Positions 24,851-35,345 of a DNA stretch of 64,000 nt are shown here, in pieces (positions within the stretch are counted from its first letter, which is position 1; every line of letters begins with the position of its first letter). The DNA comes from Clitoria ternatea (Eukaryota; Streptophyta; Magnoliopsida; Fabales; Fabaceae), in the NCBI GenBank assembly GCA_037962975.1, contig CM075674.1:40438501-40502500 (forward strand), in the 5' to 3' direction. The translations under genes were made by a program, and so were the position numbers. The notes beneath the pieces were generated by a model. The model had not been told where the DNA came from and did no database searches. It saw only the letters and a program-made list of their open reading frames with translations.

Positions 24851-25259
24851 ACCCCTGTCCTCTCCTTCTTCTCATTCTCCTGCTGTTGTAACTCCACTTT
24901 ACCGAAGGATGTATTCCGACCGGATATTATTTTGTGTACGCTCTTATTATTACTTTGATTACATTTAAGTGAATACTATTTATTATCAAGACCGAGTGGA
25001 ACCATTTCCGATCGGTTATAATTTTAACATACTTTTATTCAAGGATTTATTTTAGAACGGTTTTGTTCATACTGAGTATGATTTTATGTAACTAAAAGAG
25101 GTAAATATTATTTTACATCAAGGCCGAGTGGATTAATTGTTAAGGGAAGTAAATACTAATTCATATTAAGATACAAATTTTTATTCAACGTGAAAAAAAT
25201 TATTGTGAAAATAATTTGCCGTATGTAAATGAAAAGGTAAATCAACCTAGGATGTTACA

Positions 25260-26400
25260 ATTTATTTGTTAATCTTTGTCATATAAATTATTGTAACAAA
25301 TTATTATTTTCCTTTAAAGTATTTGTTAACTTTATTAACTTTGATATGTTAATTTTTATGTTTATAGGGTCATAGTTTTTAATATTTTATATTCATTGTT
25401 AATTGGTTAATTATTTTTATTTTTCATATTATTTTGAAAGGAAAACATTAAAGTACCATTCATTATTTTCTAACTTATTATTATGCTTTGCAATAGAAAA
25501 AATATCCTATTTTTGTGTTCAGAATTTATAATAACTTTGTTAAGGTTACTTTGTTTATTTAATAATTTTTCTGTTTTAATAAAAAAATACTAATGATATT
25601 TTATTTTTATATCATCCAAGACCCATAAAATTTTAGGACCGATCTTAAAAACAACAACCAACTTTAAAAACATTACATATTCTTACACTTTTGGAGGCAA
25701 ATAATGTTGGATGTTTTAAAAATAAGGGTAGTTCGGTATCTTGGAACAGTATAACTCATATTTTAATTTAATTTAATAAAAAATTAGAATGTTGCAAAAG
25801 ATTTCTTTAACAGCTTTAGTTTTAAATGAATAAAAATGCATGTTTTAAAATAATAGCACAACAAAGGATGTTAATGTAGCCAGTGGTAAAAGCCAGACAA
25901 TAATCGTAGTAGAAGAATCACAATTTGAAACTCAAGATGATTCTAATCAGGAGAACAAGTGTATTGTATGAATCTAATAACAGAGTAGTGAAACCTACAA
26001 AAATAAGAGGAACTAAAGTATAATAAATATATATTTATCAAATGGGGTAATTTATTCTTATAATTGAGAAGATTATTAAAACTTAATATAATAAAATGAT
26101 TTAGAAGTAATCTTGTGCGTGTAACGGCTTAAATCCATCGATCCACAAGAAGCTTCTTAAGCCACCTTTCGCATCCTATTGGTGCATACTTATAAGTAGT
26201 ATAGTATTAGCATTAGCAAACAAATTTCATTATCCCAGTTTTGCCCTTGCCTTTGTCCTTAAATTTCAAGCCTCCTTCTAATTTGCACCTTATAGGAAAC
26301 TTCCTATAAATCCAATTGTCAAGCCCCAACCCCCTTTGACCCGTTAACCCTCCCTTTCTACAACACTTCCTTGTCTGCTACCAAAATTTGCATATTCTAA
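25260..26400. other. AT-rich intergenic DNA upstream of the syntaxin gene
   Basis: No coding potential or recognisable repeat family was found. The last 250 bp become C/T-rich and presumably hold the promoter-proximal region of the syntaxin gene. Confidence 0.6.
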
Positions 26401-26404
26401 TATC

Positions 26405-26427
26405 TTTTATATATATATATATATAAA
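26405..26427 (+). promoter_or_regulatory. TATA-like region of the syntaxin gene
   Basis: A TATATATATATATAAAG stretch lies about 315 bp before the start codon. It is followed by a pyrimidine- and A-rich leader typical of plant 5' UTRs. It is a candidate only, since TA microsatellites are frequent here. Confidence 0.4.
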
Positions 26428-26738
26428 GCCACCATTTGTTGCAAGACTTATCAATCAATCTTGCATAAAAAATAATTATATTAACCCGTGTTTTTCTCAC
26501 CATAATCAAAATTCATAATTAAACGCTACAATTTTGAACCAGTCTACACCCATTCATCATCATCATTATTAATATTCAAAGAAAACTTCAAACTCTTCGT
26601 TCCAAAACGACTCCAATTATATATCTACATCTCCCAAACCCATTTTTCTCCCTCAATACATACATACATACAAACAAACTCTCATTCTCATAATTCTCTC
26701 CCATAACCCTTTCTCTCAGCCATTGTCTAAAATAAAGA

Positions 26739-28001
26739 ATGAACGATTTGTTCTCCAGCTCCTTCTCCCGCAACGGCGAGCAAGTTTCGCCGGACAACCA
26801 CCACGTGATCGAGATGACGACGTCGTCCACAGTTGACAGCGGCGTGAACCTCGAAAAGTTCTTCGAGGAAGTCGAGATGGTGAAAGACGAACTCAAGGAA
26901 TTGGAGCGTCTTCACGAGAACCTGCGTGGGTCCCACGAGAAGAGCAAGACCCTTCACAGCGCGAAAGCCGTGAAGGAGCTTCGGTCACGGATGGACGCTG
27001 ATGTGGCACTCGCTCTTAAGAAGGCCAAGCTTGTTAAGGTTCGGTTGGAAGCCTTGGACCGGTCCAATGAGACAAGCCGGAAATCCGCTGGTTTGGGACC
27101 CGGCTCGTCTTCGGACCGGACTAGGACTTCTGTTGTGAGCGGTTTGAGGAAGAAGCTGAAAGATTCTATGGACAGCTTTAATAATCTTAGACAACAGATA
27201 TCTTCGGAGTATAGGGAAACCGTGCAACGGAGATACTACACCGTCACTGGAGAGAACCCTGATGACAAAACCATTGATCTCCTCATTTCTACCGGTAATT
27301 CTCATAACTTTATCATATCATATAATTAATATGGTTAATCTTCATTTATAGCCTTTCTTAGATTGTTCATGAAAATTTTAGTCGTATCTTGGAGGTTATA
27401 TAATATTTCTCACGAGTAACGAAGGTGAAAATCAATGTTCCTTAATTTGTAGTACGTTATGGAATGGAAGAAAAAGAAAAGTTGCAAACAAACTTCTCAC
27501 AATTGCTTGAGCAGCTGTAGAGTGCATGCATGCATCAAGATTAATTAATTGCAGAAAAAACGAGAACACATACAATTTTTTGTTTGCCTTTATATTATTA
27601 TAGTAAAATTGAATTGGTGCATGGATGTAATTTTGGTGGGAACAGGTGAGAGTGAAACATTCTTGCAAAAAGCGATTGAGCAACAAGGGAGAGCTCACGT
27701 GATGGACACGATCCAAGAGATTCAAGAGAGGCACGACACAGTGAAGGAGATAGAGAGAAATCTGAACGAGCTGCACCAAGTGTTCTTGGACATGGCCGTG
27801 TTGGTGCAATCCCAGGGTGAGCAATTGGACGACATAGAGAGCCACGTGGCACGTGCTAATTCGTACGTTAGGGGTGGGGTCCAGCAGTTGCAAGTTGCTA
27901 GGAAGCACCAGAAAAACACCCGCAAGTGGACCTGCTACGCCATTATACTTCTCCTCATTATCATATTGATTATAGTTCTCCCTATTGTTCTAAGAAAATA
28001 A
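26739..28001 (+). CDS. SYP12-like: Plasma-membrane Qa-SNARE, syntaxin of the SYP12 group
   Basis: Two exons, 26739-27294 and 27646-28001, give 303 residues. The intron starts GTAATT and ends AACAG and splits a Gly codon. The start MNDLFSSSFSR is the hallmark of SYP121-type syntaxins. The Habc regulatory domain spans roughly residues 35-165 (VNLEKFFEEVEMVK; GPGSSSDRTRTSVV between helices). It is followed by the YRETVQRRYYTVTGE linker and the SNARE helix (about 205-270, ERHDTVKEIERNLNELHQVF) with the Q layer in VLVQSQGEQLDDIE. One C-terminal membrane anchor (WTCYAIILLLIIILIIVL) follows. In the family this protein pairs with SNAP33 and VAMP72 partners to fuse secretory vesicles with the plasma membrane, including in defence secretion. 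The Gly/Pro-rich tail of Arabidopsis SYP121/122 is absent; only Arg-Lys-type residues follow the anchor. All parts look intact. The exact paralog is unresolved. Confidence 0.93.
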
Positions 28002-28724
28002 CTAGTTTCAAATGCTGGCTGCCAAACGTGGACTACTTCAGAGCTTGTTATCTTGTTAGTCAAAGTCAACTCACGCCGCCTTGACCATTGCATTAGAAAA
28101 AGAAAAACACGGCCCTTCCTTTTGTAATTAATTAAAATTCTTGGTTTTGAAGATTACGACATTTTGGTTTGGTTTCTAGAACACCAAGGGAACTCGATGA
28201 TGAAGCCGTTTTATGGTGTGGGATCGATACATTCTTTTGCAGATATATGTTTTTTTCTAAAATTTTGTTATATGGCTGAACTACTTTTATATATGTACGT
28301 TGTAGGAATGAGTTCAATTGTTTTGAGTGTTTATGCTATTGTACAAATGAATAATATTGTTCTTTTTTTTTATATAATCGAAAGAAGATTCATTCGAGTA
28401 TAATTAAGTGAAGGAACATAAGTATCATTACATTCCGCCTAAACAAATTTAAGGAATGAATATTAAAAAAAGAAAATAAAAAAAAATCTCCATGTCTAGG
28501 GTTTTATTTTTTTATCATATTACCAATCTGACAAACATTAGAACTCTCAATCAATTTTAGTTTTTTTAAAAAATTAATTAATATAATTAAAATTATTTAA
28601 TTTATCTATAAATTATACTAATTTCCAAAAAATACTCTTATATACTAATTTGTATCTTATCTATGTGTAGGGTTTCATTTTTTTTTGTCATATCAACAAT
28701 ATAAGCATTAGAAGATATAGTTAC
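28002..28724 (+). other. 3' region of the syntaxin gene and AT-rich spacer
   Basis: Presumed 3' UTR followed by AT-rich DNA. Two imperfect copies of a roughly 55-bp stretch (TCTAGGGTTTTATTTTTTTA near 28496 and a similar one near 28668) stand about 172 bp apart. No gene is seen. Confidence 0.5.
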
Positions 28725-28804
28725 TGTAACAAGTGAAATGGATTGCGTGGGAAAATCAGTTGAAAGGATCGGACACGTGGAAGAGGATCCGCAAAAGAGG
28801 CTCA
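28725..28804 (+). repeat. 80-bp direct repeat, upstream copy
   Basis: Matches 31943-32022 with one difference (GCGTGGG against GCGCGGG). The downstream copy encodes part of the polyprotein C-terminus (EMDCAGKSVERIGHVEEDP). Here it stands directly before the truncated protease region, so polyprotein tail and protease are joined head to tail. Confidence 0.95.
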
Positions 28805-28814
28805 AGGGGCTCAA

Positions 28815-31800
28815 TTTGAATTACCTGTCTTCTTGTTACCTATTTAGGGAGCTGACTTGATCTTGGGGGCCAATTGGTTAAAAACCATAGGGTCTCACAT
28901 TGCTGATTATGATTCATTGCAATTGAAGTTACTACATGAAGGGAAGTTTATAACTCTGCAAGGGGAAAATGATTGTTCACCTACTCAGGCACATTTACAC
29001 CATATAAGAAGAATGGTTAATACTGATTCTATAGCTGAGGTTTTCAGTATGCAGCTTGTGGAAGACAGCTCTTATCAGTTTCCATTATTGGAATTACCTA
29101 CTGATATAGAACTGGAATTGGCCCTGTTGTTACATAATTACAGCACAGTCTTTGATAAACCTACATCCTTACCACCTCCTAGATTTCAGGATCACTCAAT
29201 TCCTTTGATTGTAGGATCTCAACCTGTCAAGGTTAAGCCATACAGGTATCCACATAGTCAGAAAGAAGAAATTGAAAAGTTGGTACAGGGAATGCTTGAT
29301 GAAGGCATAATACAACCCAGCAAGAGTCCTTTTTCTTCTCCAATCGTCCTAGTTAAGAAGAAGGATGGATCATGGCGGGTGTGTACTGACTATAGAGCTC
29401 TTAATGCTATTACCATTAAAGATACATTTCCTATTCCTACTGTTGATGAACTTATAGATGAGTTATTTGGTGCCACCTTCTTTTCTAAGCTAGATTTAAG
29501 GTCTGGCTATCATCAAATTTTGTTGAATCCGGAGGATAGATATAAAACTGCATTTAGAACTCACCATGGACATTATGAATGGCTTGTAATGCCATTTGGA
29601 TTGACTAATGCCCCTGCCTCTTTCCAGAGCTTGATGAATGATATTTTCAAAGAATACTTAAGAAAATTTGTGCTAGTTTTTTTTGATGATATCTTGGTGT
29701 TTAGTGCCACTTGGAAGGATCATTTGTATCATTTGGAGTTAGTGTTGAAAACGTTACAGCAGCAGCAATTATATGCTAGACTTTCAAAATGTTCTTTTGG
29801 GGTGAAGGAAATTGATTACTTAGGACATACTTTATCAGGCAAAGGTGTTGCCATGGAAACTTCTAAACTTGAAGCTGTTAAAAACTGGCCTAGACCCACT
29901 ACGGTGAAACAATTGAGAGGTTTTTTAGGGCTCACAGGCTATTACAGGAGATTTGTCAAAGGTTATGCTGCTATAGCTACCCCTCTAACCGACTTGCTTA
30001 AAAAGGAATCATTCAATTGGACAGAAAATGCATCTACAGCATTTGAAAAGTTGAAGGATGCTATGACTTCTGCTCCAGTCCTTGCAATCCCTAATTTCAA
30101 AGAGCCATTTGTGTTAGAAACTGATGCATCCGGATCTGGAATTGGAGCTGTTTTGAGTCAATCTCAACACCCAATTGCTTATTTTTCCAAGAAAATCTCT
30201 CTTAGAATGCAGAAACAGTCTGCTTATACCAGAGAATTCTATGCCATCACAGAAGCTTTGGCTAAGTTCAGGCATTATTTGCTTGGAAACAAGTTCTTCA
30301 TCAGAACAGATCAAAAAAGCTTGAAAGAATTGCTTGAACAGCAGTTGCACACCCCTGAACAGCAACAGTGGCTACCTAAGTTTTTAGGATATGATTTTAC
30401 TATACAATATAAGCCTGGCAAGGAGAATATACCAGCTGATGCCTTATCTCGAAGCTGCTTGATGGCTTGGTCAGAATCTAATTTTAAATGGCTAGAGCAG
30501 ATTGCTAAATTGACAATGGAAGATGTAGAGTTAAGGAAGTTGATGATGCAACATACTCAGGGTACCTTACCTACTGACAAATTTGTTGTTAAGGATGGAA
30601 TGATTTTCAGAAGAGGAAGGTTGATGATCCCAGCTGAAATGACTTTGAGGAACCAAATTATGCAGGAGTTTCATGACTCTAAAGTTGGGGGCCATGCTGG
30701 CAATACTAAGACTATAGCCAGAATCTGCAACCAATTTTATTGGCCAAAGATGCAGGAAGATATCAAGACTTATATCCGAAATTGCAGCATTTGTCAACAA
30801 GCTAAAGTGGACCAAGCTTTGCCTTATGGGTTGTTACAACCATTGCCTATACCTCAACAGATTTGGGAGGACATAGCCATGGATTTTATTACAAATCTTC
30901 CTCCTTCACATGGTTTTTCTACTATTATGGTGGTAATTGATAGACTCTCTAAGTTTGGACATTTCATTGCATTAAAGGCTGATTTTAATAGCAAAAGTGT
31001 GGCAGAAGCTTTTATTAATCATGTGGCAAAGATTCATGGTTTTCCTAGAACCATTGTATCTGACAGAGATAGAGTCTTTATCAGCTCTTTTTGGCAACAA
31101 TTATTCAAAGCTCAAGGCACAACTTTGGCAATGAGCTCAGCATATCATCCCCAAAGTGACGGACAAACTGAGGTGCTTAACAAGACATTGGAGATGTATT
31201 TGAGGTGTTATGTTTTTGACAGCCCCAAGCTTTGGTACTCTATGCTCCCCTGGGCACAATATTGGTACAACTCTTCTTATCATCACAGCATAGGAATGAG
31301 TCCTTTCAAAGCTGTATTTGGTAGGGAACCTCCCTTGGTTATTCCTTACGAAGTCAATCCTAAAGATCCTTTAATTATTCAAGAGTCCTTGAGCAATAGA
31401 GATAAAGTGCTGCAACAGCTCAAGAGCAACTTGACGAAGGCTCAAAATTATATGAAACTACAAGCAGATAAGAAAAGGAGAGACTTTCAATTACAAATTG
31501 GTGATCTGGCACTAGTTAAGTTGCAGCCGTATAGACAACATTCAGTGGCTCTTAGAAAAAATCAAAAATTGGGCATGAGGTTCTTTGGACCATTTGAAGT
31601 CGTGGAGAAGATAGGTACAGTGGCTTACAAGCTAAGGCTTCCTGAAACAGCTAGAATTCATCCTGTTTTTCACATTTCCTTGCTTAAAAGGTTTGTGGGA
31701 ACCCAGTCCAAACAATACTTACCTCTACCCTTGACCACTACTGAGTTTGGACCTATCATAAGTCCAATGAAGGTGCTGGATCAAAGAGTTATAAGGCGTA

Positions 31801-32081
31801 ATTCCACTGAAATACAACAGGTGTTGGTGCATTGGCAATCTACTGATCCTAATGAAGCTACTTGGGAGGATTTTGATGATTTCAAACAAGCTTATCCTCA
31901 ATTCAACCTTGAGGACAAGGTTGCTGTTAAAGGGAAGGGTATTGTAACAAGTGAAATGGATTGCGCGGGAAAATCAGTTGAAAGGATCGGACACGTGGAA
32001 GAGGATCCGCAAAAGAGGCTCATACGGAGAAGCACCAGGCCTCGCAAGGAAAGTGTGCTTTTAAGGGAGTTTGATCATTGA
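28815..32081 (+). pseudogene. 5'-truncated Reina-like chromovirus polyprotein, pol frame open
   Basis: Gag is missing and the frame enters in the last part of the protease (FELPVFLLPI, stop TAG at 28845, then GADLILGANWL). From 28848 to 32081 it is uninterrupted, over 1070 codons. The reverse transcriptase has the FFDD catalytic box (LVFFDDILVFS). RNase H has ETDASGSGIGAVL and ends in ADALSR, with the TPEQQQWLPKFLGYDF segment typical of Reina-type elements. The integrase has the HH-CC zinc module (HDSKVGGHAG, CSICQQAK) and a complete D, D, E set (AMDFITNLP, VSDRDRVF, DGQTEVLNK). A chromodomain-like end follows (VLVHWQSTDPNEATWEDFDDF), then RSTRPRKESVLLREFDH. The enzymes look intact while the 5' half of the element is gone, so the locus cannot move by itself but its products could in principle serve other copies. 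Confidence 0.88.
31943..32022 (+). repeat. 80-bp direct repeat, downstream copy (inside the coding region)
   Basis: See 28725-28804. The sequence continues here as the normal polyprotein C-terminus, so this copy is the original. Confidence 0.95.
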
Positions 32082-32088
32082 GAGAAGG

Positions 32089-32234
32089 TGAACCTTCAAT
32101 AATCATCTTGGAATATCTCTAGCCACTCCATCTCCCACTTACTTACTGCTGTATTTTCTAATTCAGTTCCTATTGTAATACAAACTCGTATACTTGCCAC
32201 TATAAATTCGTATCAATACAATTTCACTGTTTCA
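32089..32234 (+). repeat. Possible short 3' LTR or LTR remnant of the Reina-like element
   Basis: After a small purine tract (GAGAGAAGG) the sequence begins TGAACC. About 146 bp later it reaches CACTGTTTCA after a termination-like stretch (TATAAATTCGTATCAATACAATT). No second LTR copy exists in the window to confirm the ends. Confidence 0.3.
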
Positions 32235-33204
32235 GTTACCATAATGCCCATATATTATCCATAGCCAAACTGCTTCCCACACTTAAGATGTCTTTTTGAC
32301 ACTAATCAATTCACCATGTTGGATGACGTGATCTTTAGCATTGATTGAAGAACTAACTGGATTCCTAACCACCTATATAGTACCCAGACCATACTTTATA
32401 GGCTAAATTGCATGAGAAGAGTAAGAGTACGCATTGTTTTAAGAATCAGATTTACAAAAACAGATATACAATACAATGATAATAATACCTATCATTTCTT
32501 AAATTATCCTTTGTTAGTATCCTATTGGCCTTCGTGCAAATGCTTATGCCTTTGATGGAACCACCTTAGACCACATGTTTTAATTACACTTTTGTTTGCA
32601 TCCGTTTTTTCTTTTAATGTTGGATCAATTTATATGTTGACCTGGTATAGCATGACCACGAGGCGTGGCACCACATAACATCCTTTTTTTCTTCCACAAG
32701 GCTGATTCCCTAGATGCAAGCCATAATCTTCTCTACCAGTTTCCTCTCCCATTCAAAAAGAGTTCTACTCTCTAACCTGTAAACCATGACCATTGTTTAA
32801 GGATCCAAATCACTGCATTGCTGATGTTTCACTACTACAACATTAAACAACCTTGGAAAAGCTCTCCTTAAAAAATTTCCTTAGCCCAAATAATCAGATT
32901 TGTTGTGAAGCCGGAGTTAGATATATGAGGTGTCTTAAGAAGTACAGTGATATGCTTGTGACTGACATAAGCTCGGGGGTACAAAAATGCTCAGAAGGGA
33001 TCAAAGAAGGGTGTGTCCCTTAAGATATTTATGATGCTTAAGACAGTAGATATCAGAATAAACTGATCGATATAAGAGTAAAAGTAGTTGGGAGATCCTT
33101 AGTTTACCTTTGAGGTGTATATTTATAGAGGGAGAGATATACAAAAGTAATGATGAGCATGTTAGAAGCCCTACAGAGATTTTCAATGATATGACCTAAA
33201 TGAC
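32235..33204. other. Spacer without recognisable genes
   Basis: AT-rich, with no supported coding region. The right-hand part probably belongs to the short interior of the minus-strand LTR element whose primer site follows. Confidence 0.45.
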
Positions 33205-33219
33205 TAGCAACGGCGCCAA
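33205..33219 (-). other. Primer binding site of an Athila/Tat-like remnant
   Basis: On the minus strand TTTGGCGCCGTTGCTAG is directly preceded by CGACATCAAA. TGGCGCCGTTGC is the common Athila/Tat primer site. Confidence 0.65.
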
Positions 33220-33223
33220 AATT

Positions 33224-34030
33224 TGATGTCGACTGTCGCGGTCGGTCAAATTAAAACAATTAAATTAAAGCAGTACTAGAGTGTGAGCCTAGGTCGTCTA
33301 TTAAGGACCAACAAACTAAGAGGTTCAAAACACAGTTATCAGTAAAAATGGGGGGTTTGTTTACGATTATCACAATGATAAAATGAAATATTAAAAATTA
33401 GATTAAAACAAGTAAATGACAAGCGACTGATTTCCTTGGAGTGGTTGTAATTGATCCTATCATTGGTTGTACAAGATATACATTTCCTTAATTATCAATT
33501 TCCTAATTCAATTTGAATTAATTAACTAAGCGCTTTTTAATTCGTAATTCCTTTACTTACGCTCAAGTTGAACGAACATATTAATCAAGAGTCCTAATTA
33601 AGTAAAAGGAATCAAGATCATAAAATTAGGAATTATTGAATTTATATAGGAACAAATGTCTACATACATGACCTAGTCTTAGAGTATGGAACGAACATAT
33701 GTTTTCCTAACTAACCCAAGATACTTTCCTTCAACCTCATCTTCACCTTACAAAAAATTTCTTTTGAATTTCAAAATTTTTATTAATCATAATTTTTAGT
33801 GCTCAAAAGAGAGAAAAAGAATAAAGGCAGAGAGGGGAGAATAATTGTTTACCAGATGAACCTTACTATAAAATGATACATGTCATTTCTTTTTAGGGAT
33901 ATTTTCACTTGATCTTCTTTAGAATAGGAACCCATGGACATTTGGAATTAACACCAATTGGACCCCTGATAGCTTATTAACAGTACATTCATAATTTTGT
34001 AGTGTAAATAAGATGCAAAACCAACTAGAT
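33224..34030 (-). repeat. LTR remnant next to the TGGCGCC primer site
   Basis: It begins TGATGTCGACTGTCGCGGTCGG on the plus strand, which would be the 3' end of a minus-strand 5' LTR. It holds motifs often seen in Tat-like or large non-coding LTR elements (gtgagcctaggtcgtctattaagga). The outer end is not defined; the CACTA element begins at 34038. Confidence 0.45.
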
Positions 34031-34037
34031 CTAATAT

Positions 34038-34055
34038 CACTACTAAAAAAACCCT
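34038..34055. repeat. Left terminal inverted repeat of the CACTA element
   Basis: CACTACTAAAAAAACCCT pairs with the right end at 46066-46083 with three differences. Confidence 0.93.
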
Positions 34056-34069
34056 AAACAGCTACCTCA

Positions 34070-34622
34070 AGTTAGCGACCACCAAATCACGTCGCTATTC
34101 AGCGACCGATTTAGCGACCCCTCATGTGAAAAGGTACAAAAAAATTATTAGCGACTATATTAGCGACCCAACAACGAACCCGTCGCTAAAAATTTGCAAA
34201 TACCGTCGCTAGTACGGTCGCTATAATTTCAGCTCCTCCCTTTTTTGGTTTCCCTCCATGATTTTTGATGGCGCCAAATCTTAGCGACGGCGTTTTAGCG
34301 TCGCTATGTTTTGTACTTGTGACGGGAGTAGTTAGTCGTCGGTAGTGTACTGGGTATTAGTGACGGATTAGTCTTTCCGTCGCTAATGTTTCGACGGTCT
34401 AACCTCGCCGTCGCCAGTATTCTGAGAATTTTGTGACGGAGGTCTTAGTCGTCGCTACTGTTTTGGCCTTTCCTCCATTATTTTATTTTAAAGAGGGGAA
34501 TGTAGCGACAGTCATCTGACACCGTCGCTAATATCAGGGGATTAGTGACGGAAGACTTAGGCGTCGCTAAGGGTTTTAATTGTAGTGACGTTGTTAGCGA
34601 CGGTTCATACCCCCGTCGCTAA
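34070..34622. repeat. Left subterminal repeats (AGCGACGG / CCGTCGCT)
   Basis: Roughly fifteen copies of TAGCGAC, TAGCGACGG and their reverse complements, often as closely spaced inverted pairs. They are the presumed binding sites for the element's TNPA-like protein, as in En/Spm. Confidence 0.9.
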
Positions 34623-34625
34623 TCT

Positions 34626-35345
34626 TTTAATCTATCTCGACAGCAATTCCTTTCCCTGTCATTCGCCCTAACCGAAAGTTCCCTCCCTCCCTCATCTGTC
34701 TCCCTCCCTCAGACGCCGACAATCTCCCCCTCCCTCCGTATCCCTCGTCGTCTCTGAGTCCCCCGTCCGAAGGTCTGAACCACCGTCTCCCGCCCTTTCT
34801 GAACCTCCGTTGGAACCTCCGTTGGAAGAAGACTACTTGAGGCTCCCTTCCCTCCATCGCAGGTAACGTTCCACTACCCTTCCCTCCATCTCTGGTTTTA
34901 TGGGTTTCTGGCCTTTATTTTTGGTATCTGGGTGAGGTGGGTGAGGAAGGGGGTTACGGGAGGGATGTTTGGGTTAGGTTACGGGTGGTGGGTGTGGAGA
35001 GGGGTTATGGGTTGGGGTTGGTTAGGCCGTGGGGAGAGTGTTTCGGGTTTCGGGTGGGTGTTGAGGGGTTTCGGGTTGGGAGGTGGGTGGAAGGTGGTAT
35101 GTGTGGGGAGGGTGGTGGGTTTAGGTATGGGGAAGGGTTAATCGGTTTAAGGTTAGTGAGGCTGTGGGGAGGGGGTTTCAGGTGGTGACTAGTGGATGTG
35201 GGGAGAGGTATGGGTGGTTTAGGGTGGTTGGTGATGGGCTTAGGGCGTTAGGGGTTGCTGTGGTTGGGTTAGGCATGAAGGTGCATGGGTGAGAGAGGGT
35301 GTTTCGGGTTTGCTGATGGTGTTATTGCTGTGGTGTTATTGCTGA
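34626..35345. other. C/T-rich block followed by a strongly G-rich block in the CACTA 5' region
   Basis: 34670-34900 is dominated by CCCTCCCTC-type runs. 34925-35345 is dominated by GGTGGG, GGGTTTCGGG and similar runs. The switch near 34910 gives a sharp change in strand composition. It is probably the transposon's transcription start region and first intron; I see no conserved protein. Confidence 0.55.

Larger units (their letters stand above)
23392..25259 (+). repeat. 3' LTR of the oldest Tekay-like element, second part
   Basis: This resumes the LTR left at 1793 and ends GGATGTTACA at 25259, the inverted repeat of the LTR start TGTAACATCC. Joined length is about 3.15 kb. From about 23870 to 25140 it carries many CCGAGTGA motifs. 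A small palindrome group (for example CTCAAGCGAG, CTTAAGCGAC) lies at 24755-24850. Two AT microsatellites are inside. No gene is supported. Confidence 0.7.

Noticed and set aside
26588..27305. Minus-strand ORFs over the syntaxin exon
   Set aside because: These are shadows of a clearly coding plus-strand exon with full SNARE motifs.
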